Counted from the stretch's first letter, positions 1 through 10,755 are shown. The stretch: 64,000 nt of DNA from Siderastrea siderea (GCA_964030785.1 OZ034966.1:1895201-1959200); one strand, 5' to 3'. Notes: generated by a model from the letters alone, not told the origin. Numbers and translations: made by a program.

Positions 1-266
1 GTAAATGATTTTAATTCTCTCAGAAAGATAATACGAGACTCTGCCAATGTAAATATTTTTAAGCGACAGGTTTTTAATTTTTTAATTTAAGTGTTTTATA
101 AATTTCATATTTTTAGTCCTCTTATATATATATTTTTTATTTATTTAATGTAGATAATTTAATTTTTAGTATTAATCTTTGAGGTCCTTTTTGAAAACCA
201 CATGTAAGTGAAAATGTTTCCTCAATAAAGATTATTATTATTTTTTTATTTTATTTTATTATTTAG
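1..266. other. AT-rich intron-like sequence
   Basis: Very AT-rich sequence with no ORF of note. It ends in a pyrimidine/T-rich tract followed by TTTAG at about 262-266, a plausible splice acceptor for the protease exon that follows. Nothing else is recognisable. Confidence 0.5.
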
Positions 267-506
267 TGTCGTTTTGTGCCGGAGATGGAAAAGGAGGAAA
301 TGACACCTGCCATGGCGACAGTGGGGGAGCTTTTGTTCGCGAAGGAAGAAGAGGTGATAGCCATCGATGGATTGCTACTGGTCTTGTTAGCTGGAGGGAA
401 GGGGTGCGCACAAAAGGATCAGTTCACATACTACACCAGAGTGTATCCATTTATTGACTGGATTAAGAAAACTATGTACGCAAACAGTGTAAAAGACGGA
501 GCATAA
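267..506 (+). pseudogene. Trypsin-like serine protease, last exon, frameshifted
   Basis: The reading frame from 266 gives FCAGDGKGG followed by DTCHGDSGGAFV, the catalytic-Ser motif (GDSGG) of S1 chymotrypsin-fold proteases. The GDSGGAF variant is found in complement-type proteases such as MASPs. This is followed by the usual GLVSW segment. The typical end of the fold (GCAQKD, then YTRVYPFIDWIKKTM) lies in another frame, from about 400 to the TAA at 504-506. A one-base (+1) shift therefore occurs near 395-405, so the exon is either mutated or carries a sequence error. It starts after a TTTAG acceptor. The His and Asp exons would lie upstream of the window. A related middle exon occurs at 35840-57410 on the same strand, suggesting a tandem protease family. 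Confidence 0.75.
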
Positions 507-3420
507 AACACTCTTAAATGAACTGTTTAGCGTTAATGACACTATTTCAAACAATAACATGCATAATTGAATGTAGGTCTACATTGAAAAGTAAAGTTAC
601 TCAAAAATCGTTACGTTATTTGCAAAGCTAATTGGGACTATAGGTATTGGCTCACGTTTTCTAACTGTTGTAAGAAAGAAAGCGAATAGAAAAAGGAAAG
701 CAAGAGGGCTCAATCTTATGGAGCTACAAGCACTTTCGTACAGCCTCTGATTGCTGCTAGTCTAGTTGTTTTAAAGCTAACAAAACTAAAGTCGTTTTCT
801 GTTTTCCGTGAGGCACGGTACTTTGCAATTTTGTCTGTTCTCAGACTGAAAGGACACAGGAGCTCCCTAGAAATCGTTCTCTCTTTTCTTCTCGTGGTTC
901 AACTTTCTTGCAAGATTGCTCATCCGGGGTCTTTACTTTTGTATTATCGTTTTTTTCTTACTTAGTTACCAATTAATGATAAAAGAATACGAAATCCAGA
1001 TTCTTAAATTTCTTTCATTAAAAGAGGGAAAGTCATCGCGAGAACTGCTTGGAACTCAGCTCTTCAGTTCGTCGGTTCACTGAGTTAAATCCAAGTCCGA
1101 GTAGACTGACCGTTAACTTTAACTGTTTACATCCGGAATGTCAAGGAGCTAGGCATGTGACAGACACGTGACAGACACGTGAAAAACGCTTACGATTGAG
1201 AATCCTTCTCTCCAATACCATTTCAATATTACAGTCTACACTATAAATGAATGAAGGCTCACAATTATAGATTAAAACTGAATAAAAATACAAAGGATTA
1301 TTAGTGAATTAAAATGGAGCACGGATGGTTTACCGAGACTAGATTAAAACGGATTATTTGGAGCTAACACTGTTTTCTTAATTTGTATGAAAGTGTATGG
1401 TGTGTCATCCTTAGAAACCATCTTTGGTCTTTGACATGACTGTGATTTTATTCCCATACGAATACTTAGCTTCATTCTTATTTTCAAATCGGCAGCTTGC
1501 ACATAAAGACACCAGACAAGAATGAAGTTCTGAATAGCGTGATCTCGCCTCTTTAAATCCAGCCAAACATTTGGATTTTTTAATGCAAAACAATACAAAT
1601 CAGCTGGCAAATCACACTGCCTTACTTAAAGTAAATGCTTCTTCCCTTTTTTTTTTAATTTTTAAACACAAACATTTACAATACTATGTATTGCTATTAA
1701 TTACAAAAAACATTTTAGCCACCCCGGTAAAATTTTTAGTTCTAATATTTCTGACACAACAGCTCGTTCTAAACAAAAACCAGCAAGCCCTGTAAATGTA
1801 ACACCCAAAATAAAGCTACAGATTCTTTTTAGAAAAGTTAACAACTAGACAATACATTTTGTTTCCTTTAACGCATTCTCTGTTTAAGGAATTTGGGTAC
1901 TTGTGTTTTGATAAAATGAATTTTTGTTCAAAGAGTGACGTTCATGGCGAACCTAGGAAAAAGGCCCAAATTGTTAGATCCAGTTTGTTCTTACATTATC
2001 ATGAAAAGGAATCTTGTTTAAACTAAGACAATTTAAGTTGAGGGGAGGCATTTTTTGGTAAATGTAAATTTTCTCTCGTGATCAGCTCCTCATTCACAAA
2101 AACCCGAGGAAGACTAACCTTCAGACTACGAACAGCTCTTGTGTTGCTCCTAAAGTAGTCAAGTTAGAGGCCAAATACGCGCGTGTGAGGGTAGGTTCCC
2201 AGGTGACATTTTTCTCCCTTAGCAAGGGAATATTGATGAAGGGAAAGTAGCTCCAGGTAGGTAAGCGGTACTTTACCTCTTTGACTTCCCCTCTCCCCAA
2301 TCATCCAATCAGAGTCCAGACCAGGCGCACTGTAAACTGTGATCACCTGCAAGCAACAGAATACCAAACACGCTGTGTGATATGGCCGGCGCTAGCGCCC
2401 ACACTGTATGATTTCCTCTGAACCAAAGTGCAACTGATGAACACGCGAACACGGTGGCGGGGAGGGGGGGGGGCTTGCCCACCTTTTCTATACACCTATA
2501 GCTTTTAAACAGGTCAAACGAAGCAATCCGAGATGAAACTAGGGGGGAAAAGGTGTTTACCCTATCCCATCCCACAGTCCCCTTTCACTTTCCTGCCTTT
2601 TCTTTTGCCATATAACTTGTGAACAGCCTAAATGAAGCGTATTTAGGGGAAATCAGGTTAAATGGGTTCTACCTTGTCCCAACCGACAGGACGAATGTAG
2701 TAATCTGCATCTGTAATCTTGTTGGGTGCAAGTTTTTTCTTAGGCAAATGAAGTATAAATTAAGAGAAGAAAGCAGGGCAAACCACAGGTCCAGCACTTT
2801 CGTTTCAACCACACCGGCAAAATGCAATTGCCTTGTCTTTGCCAACAACATGATGGCACATACCAGGCTAAAACCATGACCCTGTAACCGACAGACAACC
2901 ATTTGTCCATAGTTCGTTCTCGTCGCCAGCACAAACTTTTTTAGGGGATGCTGGTCCCTGTTTTGGTTTTTCAATTTTAAGCCCGACACTCAGTCACCTC
3001 GGCAGCTAGTAATGAGAGCTCATTCTTTTCAGCGGCAGCAGCATTATCATAGAGTATTTTAGCCTTCCCGGTCAGAGATGGCCGGGGAACAGTGTTAGGG
3101 TCCAAGCCACTGGAGGTAGTGAAGAAGCCATGGATAGTGCCACTTCGCCATTCAGCAGTTGGGTGAATTGGAGACCATTCAGGGTCCTTACGGACGAATA
3201 ACTTGCACGGTTTGAAAAGTAGTATTTTACTGTTCAGCTAGCTTAGTTTTTCAAAACCTTTCTTGACTGCCGTTTTATTTATTTATTTATTTATTTTAGT
3301 ACGTTTTATATTCCCTGAAGAATTCAGGCTGAAAATGACGAAAATGGCGAAATATTGGAAAAATATAGAACATAGTGTACTATGAAACAAGCTGTACAGT
3401 CATCCTTTCTTTGTCTACTT
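507..3420. other. Non-coding host DNA, no gene seen
   Basis: AT-rich sequence with only short random ORFs. A G-run near 2461-2472 and a short (TTTA)n tract near 3270-3298 are visible. No conserved protein motif or RNA was recognised. Confidence 0.5.
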
Positions 3421-3429
3421 GTATCATCT

Positions 3430-3660
3430 AGACAAGCTTCTTGCCGATCCAACTCTACTAAAGATCCGGCAATTCTCAACGTCTTGTCGCTGTGGTCTTA
3501 CCAATTTTAAAGCTTTCTCACCGAATGCCTGCTGTGCAAATGTATCCAATGGCCAGTTCCCCCGATGTAGCAATCATTGCAGTCGTATGTAACAAGAGAA
3601 GTCCAAGATGAATTTACGCGTACATCTTATCCAAAAGATTGTTTTTCTGATCAAAGAGTT
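3430..3660 (-). mobile_element. Possible GIY-YIG fragment of a Penelope-like element
   Basis: Read on the minus strand, a short stretch encodes CNDCYIGGTGHW followed by an H-rich segment. This resembles the C-x2-C-YxG-TG core of the GIY-YIG nuclease at the C terminus of PLE reverse transcriptases. It lies upstream of a better-preserved PLE but differs from it, so it may be debris of another family. The match is short and interrupted by stops. Confidence 0.3.
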
Positions 3661-3779
3661 TGGTTGTTCTACGTGTCCTCATCTGAAATACTTAAATTGA
3701 GTTATCTGAAGAACAGAAAGTGAGCTGATATATTTCATTTTACATACAGCTCCCATGATTCCCTGCAGGTGTGTTACAG

Positions 3780-5250
3780 AGAGGAAACGTGGCATTCGGC
3801 ATCCCTGATGCCATCCTCAGTTGAAGGAAAAAGTTACAACAAAGCTATTTATATGCAATAGTGATTAGAATTGTAATTGAAAATTTATAAGCAAGAATGA
3901 CAAGAAAAAAGCGTGATTATGTGGAATCTAAACATACAATTTTAAATTAACATGTTTAACCTGTTGATTTAGCGTGGACTTTTCCCAGTGGATATGTAAG
4001 GATTCTTTGATCTTTAGTTGAAAGCTTGTAGTGGCGCAGTCTAAAGTACTGAAGCAATTGGTCGAACACAAATCGCGGCAACTTTCAGATTGTTGTAAGT
4101 GTTTGTATACGTGAGAGGCCCTATCCGTAGCTAAGTGCTCACGTACGCGTGTTGAAAAGTGACGGGTGGTTTCACCGACGTAACAAGCGTTACAACCTGC
4201 ACATGAAAATTTGTAAACAACACTCGAACGAAGATTGCTTGGGATAGGGTCCTTCGCGCTAAACAAGTGTCCGAGTTTTAACTTAATATCAGTGTTATTA
4301 CAGTAGCGTTTTATCAGGTGGCGAATGCGTTTCTGAGTGACGCCAGAGTAATGGCCTATATAAGGTAACTTGAAATAAAAAGTTGAAACCTTGTCAGGAA
4401 CACAACCCACAGAGCAAACTTCGCTTTCGACCCTGGTTACATATTGATTAATAACCCTTTTAATAAGATGGGTAGGGAAAAGGTTCTTCTTGAGAATTTG
4501 AGTGAGGTACTTGATGTCTTTGTGAAAACCAGCCCAGGTGCTATTGATTTTGTAGGTTCTGTCAACAAGTGTCCTGATGAGACCAAGTTTGTAGGAATAT
4601 GAAGTGAAACTGAAATAATTGGTAAGGAGGCCAGTGAAGGTTTTCTTACAATAAACACTAGTGATAGGGACATGAGAACAGTTGTTGTCGATAAGGACAT
4701 TCAAAAAAGGTATTCTGTGATCCACTTCTTTGTCCATGGTGAACCTAATGTTGGGGTGTCTGGAATTTATATAATGAAAAAATAATAAGGCGTCATTCTC
4801 AGAGTGAAACAAACAAAACGTGTCATCGACGTATCCACGATAAAACAGAATTTCAGAGGCATCAAAATTTTCTAACCATGACTTTTCATGGTGTCCCATA
4901 AAGAGATTTGCGAGGACAGGGTCTAGGGGGGAGCCCATGGCCACACCATCGATCTGGTCATAGAAGGAACCATTAAATAGAAAATGCGTTTGTGCGGTTG
5001 CCACAGAAAAGAGATCCCTGAGCTCGGTGACACTTAGTTTGATATCGAGGTTTCCCTCACGGATATACTTAACCGCCAGGTCAATGCACTCCTCCAGAGG
5101 TATGTTTGTAAAAAGACTTTCTACGTCAAATGAAACCAAAAATTTACCATACATAGGTACATCCTTAATATCACGAACAAATGAAAACGTATCCATAGCA
5201 CAATGTTCAGATGGGATGTGAGGCGTTAAAAGCCCGCATAAATATTTAAT
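3780..5250 (-). mobile_element. Penelope-like element, 5'-truncated copy
   Basis: This is the unit containing the reverse transcriptase/GIY-YIG ORF at 3928-5196 plus about 150 bp of 3' flank. The 3' flank (about 3780-3900) has a degenerate hammerhead-like block in which the GAAA core is altered. The 3' part (about 3780-4134) is repeated in inverted orientation at 5274-5640, the head-to-head arrangement often left by PLE integration. Confidence 0.75.
3928..5196 (-). CDS. Penelope-like reverse transcriptase with GIY-YIG endonuclease (partial)
   Basis: A 422-aa open frame. RT motifs appear in order: VSFDVESLFTNIP, GVAMGSPLDPVLANLFM, the catalytic YVDD box in YRGYVDDTFCLF, and FLNVLI. After a linker comes the GIY-YIG nuclease core: C-AGC-NACYVGETTRHFSTRVREHL. 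Full PLE proteins are about 600-800 aa, so the N-terminal part is missing. The frame is open for a few codons upstream of the chosen ATG and ends near the inverted-repeat junction at about 5265. The enzyme would reverse-transcribe PLE RNA and nick the target. It has no in-frame stops across 422 codons, so the copy is fairly young, but it is probably not autonomous. Confidence 0.85.
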   Translation of the reverse strand: MDTFSFVRDIKDVPMYGKFLVSFDVESLFTNIPLEECIDLAVKYIREGNLDIKLSVTELRDLFSVATAQTHFLFNGSFYDQIDGVAMGSPLDPVLANLFMGHHEKSWLENFDASEILFYRGYVDDTFCLFHSENDALLFFHYINSRHPNIRFTMDKEVDHRIPFLNVLIDNNCSHVPITSVYCKKTFTGLLTNYFSFTSYSYKLGLIRTLVDRTYKINSTWAGFHKDIKYLTQILKKNLFPTHLIKRVINQYVTRVESEVCSVGCVPDKVSTFYFKLPYIGHYSGVTQKRIRHLIKRYCNNTDIKLKLGHLFSAKDPIPSNLRSSVVYKFSCAGCNACYVGETTRHFSTRVREHLATDRASHVYKHLQQSESCRDLCSTNCFSTLDCATTSFQLKIKESLHIHWEKSTLNQQVKHVNLKLYV

Positions 5251-5273
5251 TTAGACAGATTATAATTATATTT

Positions 5274-5640
5274 AGCTACGGATTGGGCCTCTCACGTATA
5301 CAAACACTTACAACAATCTGAAAGTTGCCGCGATTTGTGTTCGACCAATTGCTTCAGTATTTTAGACTGCGCCACTACAAGCTTTCAACTAAAGATCAAA
5401 GAATCCTTACATATACACTGGGAAAAGTCCACGCTAAATCAACAGGTTAAACATGTTAATTTAAAATTGTATGCTTAGATTCCACATAATCACGCTTTTT
5501 TCTTATCATTCATGCTTAAAAATTTTCATTTACAATTCTAATCACTATTGCATATAAATAGCTTTGTTGTAACTTTTTCGTTCAACTGAGGATGGCATCA
5601 GGGATGCCGAAACATGTCTTTAAAACTTAAAAGTGTTGTG
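5274..5640 (+). mobile_element. Inverted 3'-end copy of the Penelope-like element
   Basis: The sequence is a near-identical reverse complement of about 3780-4134. It includes the last codons of the RT/endonuclease ORF, the 3' untranslated tail and a better-preserved hammerhead core. It has no independent coding capacity. Together with the copy at 3780-5250 it makes a tail-to-tail inverted pair. Confidence 0.75.
5575..5635 (+). ncRNA. Hammerhead-type ribozyme in PLE tail
   Basis: CTGAGGA (5586-5592) matches the CUGANGA core. It is followed by stem II, GGCATC/GATGCC with an AGG loop (5594-5608), then GAAA (5609-5612), a very short stem III, and GTC at 5616-5618 as the cleavage triplet. Minimal type I hammerheads with short stem III are known from PLEs. 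Stem I here is weak, with a mismatch next to the core, so activity is uncertain. Confidence 0.6.
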
Positions 5641-5764
5641 TTGTTTTTTAAAATATTAAGTTGTTTCCTGCTACCAAGACCTTTTATTCTAATTGGCTTT
5701 GCCTGCGTTTATATGGCTTCGCTTTCCTAAGCTACACCGCCTTAATGACACATGGGGGCAGTAC

Positions 5765-5935
5765 GTTATAATGGCTGAGTGACTTAGAGACCCGCTTGAT
5801 TTAACTGGGTCGCCCCGGGTTCAAATCCCACTCAGGCCACTAGCTGGAGTTGTTTCTCGGTAGTCCCGAGTTCAAGTCTTCGGCCATGGTTGTAGATAGT
5901 TAACTGGTCTGTATCCCAGCCATTTGGGATTCTCA
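5765..5935 (+). mobile_element. tRNA-derived SINE-like repeat
   Basis: TGGCTGAGTGAC (A-box-like) near 5771 and GGTTCAAATCC (B-box-like) near 5818 have tRNA spacing, and the region ends in a tRNA-like closing arm. A second GTTCAAG box follows. There is no proper anticodon arm, so this is a tRNA-derived SINE or degenerate tRNA rather than a working tRNA. Confidence 0.5.
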
Positions 5936-6000
5936 CTTGTTATGTTCAATTGTTCTATTTCTTTCTAGTTATTTGTTTCATACACACGGCTCTACAAGAA

Positions 6001-6001
6001 T

Positions 6002-6051
<50 letters not shown>

Positions 6052-6052
6052 T
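6001..6052. repeat. (ATC)n microsatellite
   Basis: About 16 perfect ATC units. Polyhistidine, polyserine and polyaspartate ORFs crossing it are artefacts of the repeat. Confidence 0.95.
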
Positions 6053-6332
6053 ACGTAAACTCCCTATTAGAAGAACATCATTACTGTATGGCATTGGATT
6101 ATATCCAAGTGACGCCTTTTTTTCATTTTTTTTTGTTGTTGTTGTCAGACGAGAATAAAAGCAAGACAATGTTTCACTGAGAAGAACGAAATAACGGATC
6201 AAGACAGCAAAAAAACTCTACTTTTTGAAAGAGGAAGAAACTAGCTTCCAAGAACGATCTTCGTATCTGCTGAAAGTGTGGCACAAACTGAAAGCACGTC
6301 CGAGTGCGTTCATTAATGAAGGTCAAAACTAT

Positions 6333-6485
6333 ATAATAGAGTGATTTTACTTAACCCGTGAAACAATATCTAACAATTAGTGTCTAATAATCAAAGCTGA
6401 ACAAAAGAAAACAATGGAATTAGTGTGTAATAGTGCGTAATAGTTTAGTATCTATTTCACGGGTTAACTCAAATCACTCTATAAT
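6333..6485. mobile_element. Small MITE with ~30-bp terminal inverted repeats
   Basis: The ends are inverted copies of TAATAGAGTGATTT...TTAACCCGTGAAA (left about 6333-6364, right about 6453-6485). The unit is about 150 bp, has no coding capacity and an AT-rich centre. Superfamily is not assignable because no clear target duplication is visible. Confidence 0.6.
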
Positions 6486-6860
6486 CGTCTCAGCACAGAC
6501 GGATTAAGACAGCGAAAACATTCGTTATCTGAATCGCGCTGATGGGGAAGTCAAAAAGAAGGAAGAGTTATCATATGACCGAGTACTTAGTCAAATTTAG
6601 TTATTAATAAAATATATCAGGAGAAGCGAAATTTCCAGTTGTCTGCAGTGTTTTTCTCTTATCGGCGGCAAACTAGTACAAACTAACTAAACCTGGTCGT
6701 CTCAACACAGACGGATTTTGAAAGAGAAAGAAACTGACTTCCAAGAACGACCCTCCCATCTGTTAAAAGTGTGGCACAAACTGGAATCACGTCCAAGTGC
6801 GTTTATTAAACCAGGGTCAACGTCTCAGCACAGACGGATTAAGAGAGCTTATTTTTCACA
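6485..6860. repeat. Degenerate repeat units with CTCAGCACAGACGGATT core
   Basis: The core CTCA(G/A)CACAGACGGATT recurs near 6487, 6699 and 6824, separated by related sequence containing CAAAAAGAAGGAAGAG and a SINE-like GAAATT(T)CCAGTTGTCT block. The same unit recurs at about 8035-8370. It reads as an old dispersed or tandem family; function unknown. Confidence 0.55.
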
Positions 6861-7154
6861 TGGCTCGTTTTCCTTTGTTCTTCCAGGCTGATTATAGATC
6901 GTTTTCACTCACGTGGTCAGTAGCTATGCAAATTTCTTGGAACAAAGGAAGGTTTTTACATGAAAAAAGTTTTCAATCCCCACAGGATTTTCTTGGTACA
7001 CCAACATGGCCGCTGTTTCATTGTTTTATCCACCAATATGGCCGCCGTGACGTCATGTGAAAACGATCTATATTGAATAAACCCCGCTAATTATCAACTG
7101 TCTGAAAAGCTGGGGGCAGCTTTGATTGTAACAGGGGAGAGCGGAGCTGATATT

Positions 7155-7220
7155 CTAATATTCCCCTAGGGGAATATTAGCGTTGATAATCCCCTAGGGG
7201 AATATTAAAAGCAATATTCC
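7155..7220. repeat. Pair of near-perfect palindromes around CCCCTAGGGG
   Basis: A 26-bp perfect palindrome centred on CCCCTAGGGG (7155-7180) is followed by a second, shorter palindrome with the same core (about 7186-7208). Probably the remnant of a foldback or MITE; no protein-binding role can be argued from sequence alone. Confidence 0.6.
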
Positions 7221-7346
7221 CCTCGCAGCACACCCACACGCATCGCATTACACGCACTGACAAACAAAACCACATCTTAACTTCAACAGCGTTCCATTTA
7301 TTTTGCCTACACTGTTATTACATTTTAAATACTACTGAGCAGTTGC

Positions 7347-7712
7347 TTAAATTGAAGACATGAGAATTGCGTTCCGGAACTCTTGCAACTCGGCCGAGGG
7401 TACTTGGGTAAACAAGTCAGCAGAATTCTGAGGCACTGCATTCCTTTCGGTTGCCCACTCATTCCAAACATTCAAACACCAAAAGGTTACCTTTTTAGTG
7501 TTCTTTGGGATCCTTTCACTGTTCCTGGCCAGCAGCTCTTTGTCATCTACGACGATGATATCCCTCTTCGACGTTTTCTTCTCATTTGTTTCACCCTCCT
7601 TGTCAACGCTGCCGATTGAGACTTCTTCATACTTATCCGCCTGGTTGAAGCTAAACAACCCTTCTGTTACCTCTTCAATGCTGAACTGGGCGTTTTCGTA
7701 GTCCCCTAGCAA
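7347..7712 (-). pseudogene. Possible Crypton/YR-recombinase-type N-terminal fragment
   Basis: A 121-aa open frame with no ATG at its left end, so it is a fragment or exon. It has an acidic start and a basic KKTSKRD patch. A segment PKNTKKVTF...NVWNEWATERN resembles the helical N-terminal domain of Crypton-derived tyrosine recombinases and related host proteins, where N-T-K-x-(x)-x-W motifs recur. No catalytic tyrosine recombinase residues are present. The identification rests on one short motif, so it is tentative. It is flanked by repeats on both sides. Confidence 0.3.
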
Positions 7713-8034
7713 ATTCTCTAACCTCGTTGTAGTAAAGTGGTGAAAAAAGTGGTTGCAAATTTGTCAAAGTTGTCGGTACTATTAGGCAATTACAAAATCC
7801 CAGTGCGTATTTAATCTATTGTAAAGCTTGTTTGGCACGCACATTAGTTGCTTTGGTCTGCGTATCAAAAACGAAAAAAAAACAACAAAGAACAGCGTGT
7901 TTCCTATTGTTTTACGCTACAGTTGATACCTCGCCCAGGTCAAAAATAAGCCGTGGGCTGTGCCCTCGGTGAATAAATCACATATCCCCTCGTTGCCTAA
8001 AAATAACCCTTACAAAAACATTGAAGACCTGTAG

Positions 8035-8370
8035 CACGCTGATGCGGAAATCAAAAAGAAAGAAAACTATCATGTGACCAAGTAGTCAAATTCAGTTATT
8101 TATAAAACATATTAGGAGAAGCGAAATTCCAGTTGTCTCGAATGTTCTTCTCTTATAAGTGGCACAACTAACCACAGACGGATTAAGAAGGCACATCGAT
8201 ACGGAAGTAAAAAAGAAGAAGGGCATACCATATGACCAAGTTATCAAATTTAGTTATTTATAAAAGATATCAGGACATCAGGGGAAGCAATGTTATCAAT
8301 AGTCAACAGTGTTTTTCATCTTGTTGCACAACTAAACAGGGTCGCTTCAGCACAAACGGATTTTAAATAC
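8035..8370. repeat. Further copies of the ACAGACGGATT repeat family
   Basis: Two copies related to 6485-6860: a GCTGATG...GAAATCAAAAAGAA opening, a conserved TATCAGGAGAAGCGAAATT-like middle, and ACAGACGGATTAAGA ends near 8172. No coding capacity. Confidence 0.5.
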
Positions 8371-8559
8371 ATCAGGAGTTGAAATTAAAAGTGTTGTCAT
8401 GTGGCAACAGGTCAAAACCTCGCTGTTGCGTATAATATTCTTTCTTTATAAAGCCAAGGAGACACGGATGTGGCAAGAAAATACCAGTACATACCTACAT
8501 ACTTTATTCAAGATTCAAGTATTACTGGCGATGGCACATATTGCTCGTTAGGTCCTTAA

Positions 8560-9060
8560 AAATATAATAAAACAAAGGAACCATGTTTTTCTTTTCACAC
8601 AGGAAAAGATTTGCTGTTTTTGAATGCAAGGGTGTGGAAATTTGACCTTTCCACGTGTTGCAAATGTGGCACTGACACTCACAGTGTCGGAGCGGCACTT
8701 TTGAGCTCTTTGGTATTTTGGCAGATGTCCACCGCTTTGGGGCAACACGTCATCGATTCATGGCGATATACGCGACCCCACGGAATAATTCATCATCATT
8801 AAGCACGTTGGTTCGCAGCGAAAAGAAGTACTTAGGTGCCGAGACATATTTAAGGGTGCCATACGTCCATGATGTCCTCAATTTGTTGCAGGGTAAGTTG
8901 TTTCGTTCCTTGTCCGGTTTAAAGACGAAAAAAATGCAATGCTGTACCTTTTTTCCAGTGAAAAGGTTTGCCATGGCCTCACTTTACATTCATGATGATT
9001 TTTTGTTGCGGTGTTATGTCGATCAGCTTGAACTAAGGGTCTTAACTTTCTGCTGAGAAA
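8560..9060. repeat. Dispersed repeat, copy A
   Basis: The segment shares recognisable blocks with 60740-61130 in the same orientation: CACAGGAAAA..., GTCGGAGCGG-CACTTT, TTTTGGCA(G/A)ATGT(C/T)CA(C/T)CGCTTTG, and GCACGTTGGTTCG(C/T)AGC. No conserved ORF survives in both copies, so it looks like a non-coding interspersed repeat rather than a gene. Confidence 0.5.
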
Positions 9061-9231
9061 AGAGATCGCTAATGTGACAGGGATAGCACGGTACAACTTT
9101 GAGATGTTAATGACGAGGCTCAGAACTGGCACACGATACAGTGACAATAAGATTCCTGGTGTGTGTAAGCTGGGAAATGACGGAACCTCATTTATCTCAC
9201 CCTAGAAAGGCGAAAGTGAAGCACGATTATC

Positions 9232-9553
9232 AGTAGTATAGTAAAATGGGGGTTCTGTAAAAGCTTTATTACTGGGAGATTTATTTCAAGTTTTTAAACC
9301 GCTCACATATGAAACAATTTTTCACATTGGTGAGAGAGAAAAGTTTTATAACTGAGAGTTCTATTTCCGTTTTTACACCGATAGCACAAAAACCGGTTTT
9401 ATAAAGGTGGAAAGGGGTGGAAAGAATGTTATTGCATCACTTTAAAAAACCGTAATAATATATTTTACAAGTTTTTTTGTTGTAAACTGTCACAGAATTC
9501 CAAAAAATTTTTTCATTTAGAGATTTGTGTTTTGTTATTATATCAACAGTGTT
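9232..9553. repeat. Element 1 left terminal inverted repeat
   Basis: 322 bp, matching the reverse complement of 26503-26824 with only a handful of differences. It includes homopurine GGTGGAAAGGGGTGGAAAG and ends inside near AGTGTT. In protein-primed elements the TIR carries the replication origin. Confidence 0.95.
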
Positions 9554-9580
9554 CTCAATTAGAGCATTACATATCTTACC

Positions 9581-9877
9581 ATGGAAACAAAGCAACAAAC
9601 AGCTGAATGGAAAGAGATACACAATGAGCTTTTGAAACAACCTTTTTGTCATATCAGGCAGCAACTTGTGCGTATAATAATATGTTTAGAATATAATAAC
9701 TGCCCCTGGGAAGGGTTTTGTTATCCTTGTTTAATAAAAGGAACCAGACATAAACTGTTGTACACTCCTCCGATCGAGAATTTATCTTTATTAAAGGTTT
9801 GCTCTGATAATTACGATTGGCACATTGTATATAAAGAATTATCAAAGAATTTGTTATCTTTAACTTGCCTTTTATGA
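9581..9877 (+). CDS. Unknown 98-aa protein, paralogue of the next gene
   Basis: First ORF inside the left TIR. It shares the order WKEIHNEL, QPFC, RQQLV, then C-x-Y-x2-C...GFCYPC with the downstream 117-aa ORF, showing a local duplication. It lacks the N-terminal LPPEL block of its neighbour. The Cys spacing suggests a small metal-binding fold, but no family is recognised. It is probably an early accessory gene from its TIR-proximal position. Confidence 0.6.
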   Translation: METKQQTAEWKEIHNELLKQPFCHIRQQLVRIIICLEYNNCPWEGFCYPCLIKGTRHKLLYTPPIENLSLLKVCSDNYDWHIVYKELSKNLLSLTCLL

Positions 9878-9960
9878 AGAGTGCCAACAACCCATATAAC
9901 TGAACACGAATGAAAAAAAAAATTTTTTTTATCTGATTTGATATTTGTGAGTCAAATTTG

Positions 9961-10314
9961 ATGGCTGCTGGATTCAACACCTGTCAGGTTATTGAAGCAA
10001 TACAAAACCTACCACCAGAATTACGTGAGATAATTTACAAACATTTTCTCACCATAAAACTGAGAGAGCGAGCGGCTTTGGGTTGGAATTTGGTTCACAA
10101 TGAGCTTTCAATACAACCTTTCTGTCCTGAAAGGCAGCGGCTTGTCCATATTCTGGTGTGTGTAGCTTATATGCATTGTTGTTGTGGAGGGTGTTGTTAC
10201 CCTTGTTATAAACAAGAAGAAATCTTACATGAAATAACTACCTCTGTTTCGATCTTGGATTTAACTCTAGTTAATTATTGCACTGATATATGGGAAGAGG
10301 ACCACAATCCTTAA
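9961..10314 (+). CDS. F-box-like Cys-rich protein, 117 aa
   Basis: The ATG at 9961 is preferred to the TTG one codon upstream. Residues about 14-30 read IQNLPPELREIIYKHFL, which resembles the first helices of an F-box (LPxEL...I). The remainder holds WNLVHNEL, QPFCPERQ and a Cys cluster CCCGGCCYPC, shared with the preceding ORF. If the F-box reading holds, the protein could recruit host SCF ubiquitin ligase, with the Cys-rich half binding a target. This is inference; F-boxes are degenerate and the match is short. The paralogous pair sits just inside the left TIR, a typical place for host-interaction genes. Confidence 0.6.
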   Translation: MAAGFNTCQVIEAIQNLPPELREIIYKHFLTIKLRERAALGWNLVHNELSIQPFCPERQRLVHILVCVAYMHCCCGGCCYPCYKQEEILHEITTSVSILDLTLVNYCTDIWEEDHNP

Positions 10315-10437
10315 GTTGTGTTTACGGCGCGTGACTTCGCGGTCTGGTGAAACTCACAGACAATGACGTAATTTATATTCTCGTTCAAACATTGAAGGGA
10401 AACCCCCTAACAACTCAAGCTTGAAAAAACAGACAGG

Positions 10438-10755
10438 TTACATTAATTCATAATCAAAATATTCATTACCGTCAGCAGAAGTTTTGAGACCTATTTTGTA
10501 GACAAATTGATAATAATCATCTTCCATCAGGTCTTCTGTAAGTCGTTTAGGGGCCCACACACAAAACTCATCCCCATTTTTTGTTGCTAAAGTTAAAATA
10601 GCTGAATCCCCATATTTACCCTTTCTATATTTAACTTTTTTAATTTTGTAAATAGCGTCTGAAATATCAAGCCATTTAAAAATTTCTTTTCTTTCAAAAC
10701 TTTCCTCTGTTGGCCAGTCTTGTGAGATCGTATGTTGATCTGTGCAGATAGCCAT
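10438..10755 (-). CDS. Unknown 105-aa protein, possibly OB-fold
   Basis: Alternating charged and hydrophobic strands (IYKIKKVKYRKGKYGDSAIL, then TLATKNGDEFCVWAPKRL) followed by YQFVYKIGLKTSADGNEYFDYEL give an all-beta look compatible with an OB-fold single-strand DNA-binding protein. No catalytic motif is present. The family is not firmly recognised. It is convergent with the F-box-like gene, with 123 bp between them. A small SSB would fit protein-primed replication, but this is inference from predicted secondary structure only. Confidence 0.55.
   Translation of the reverse strand: MAICTDQHTISQDWPTEESFERKEIFKWLDISDAIYKIKKVKYRKGKYGDSAILTLATKNGDEFCVWAPKRLTEDLMEDDYYQFVYKIGLKTSADGNEYFDYELM

Noticed and set aside
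5937..6202. ORFs with polyHis, polySer and polyAsp on both strands
   Set aside because: They are translations of the (ATC)n microsatellite and have no conserved flanks.
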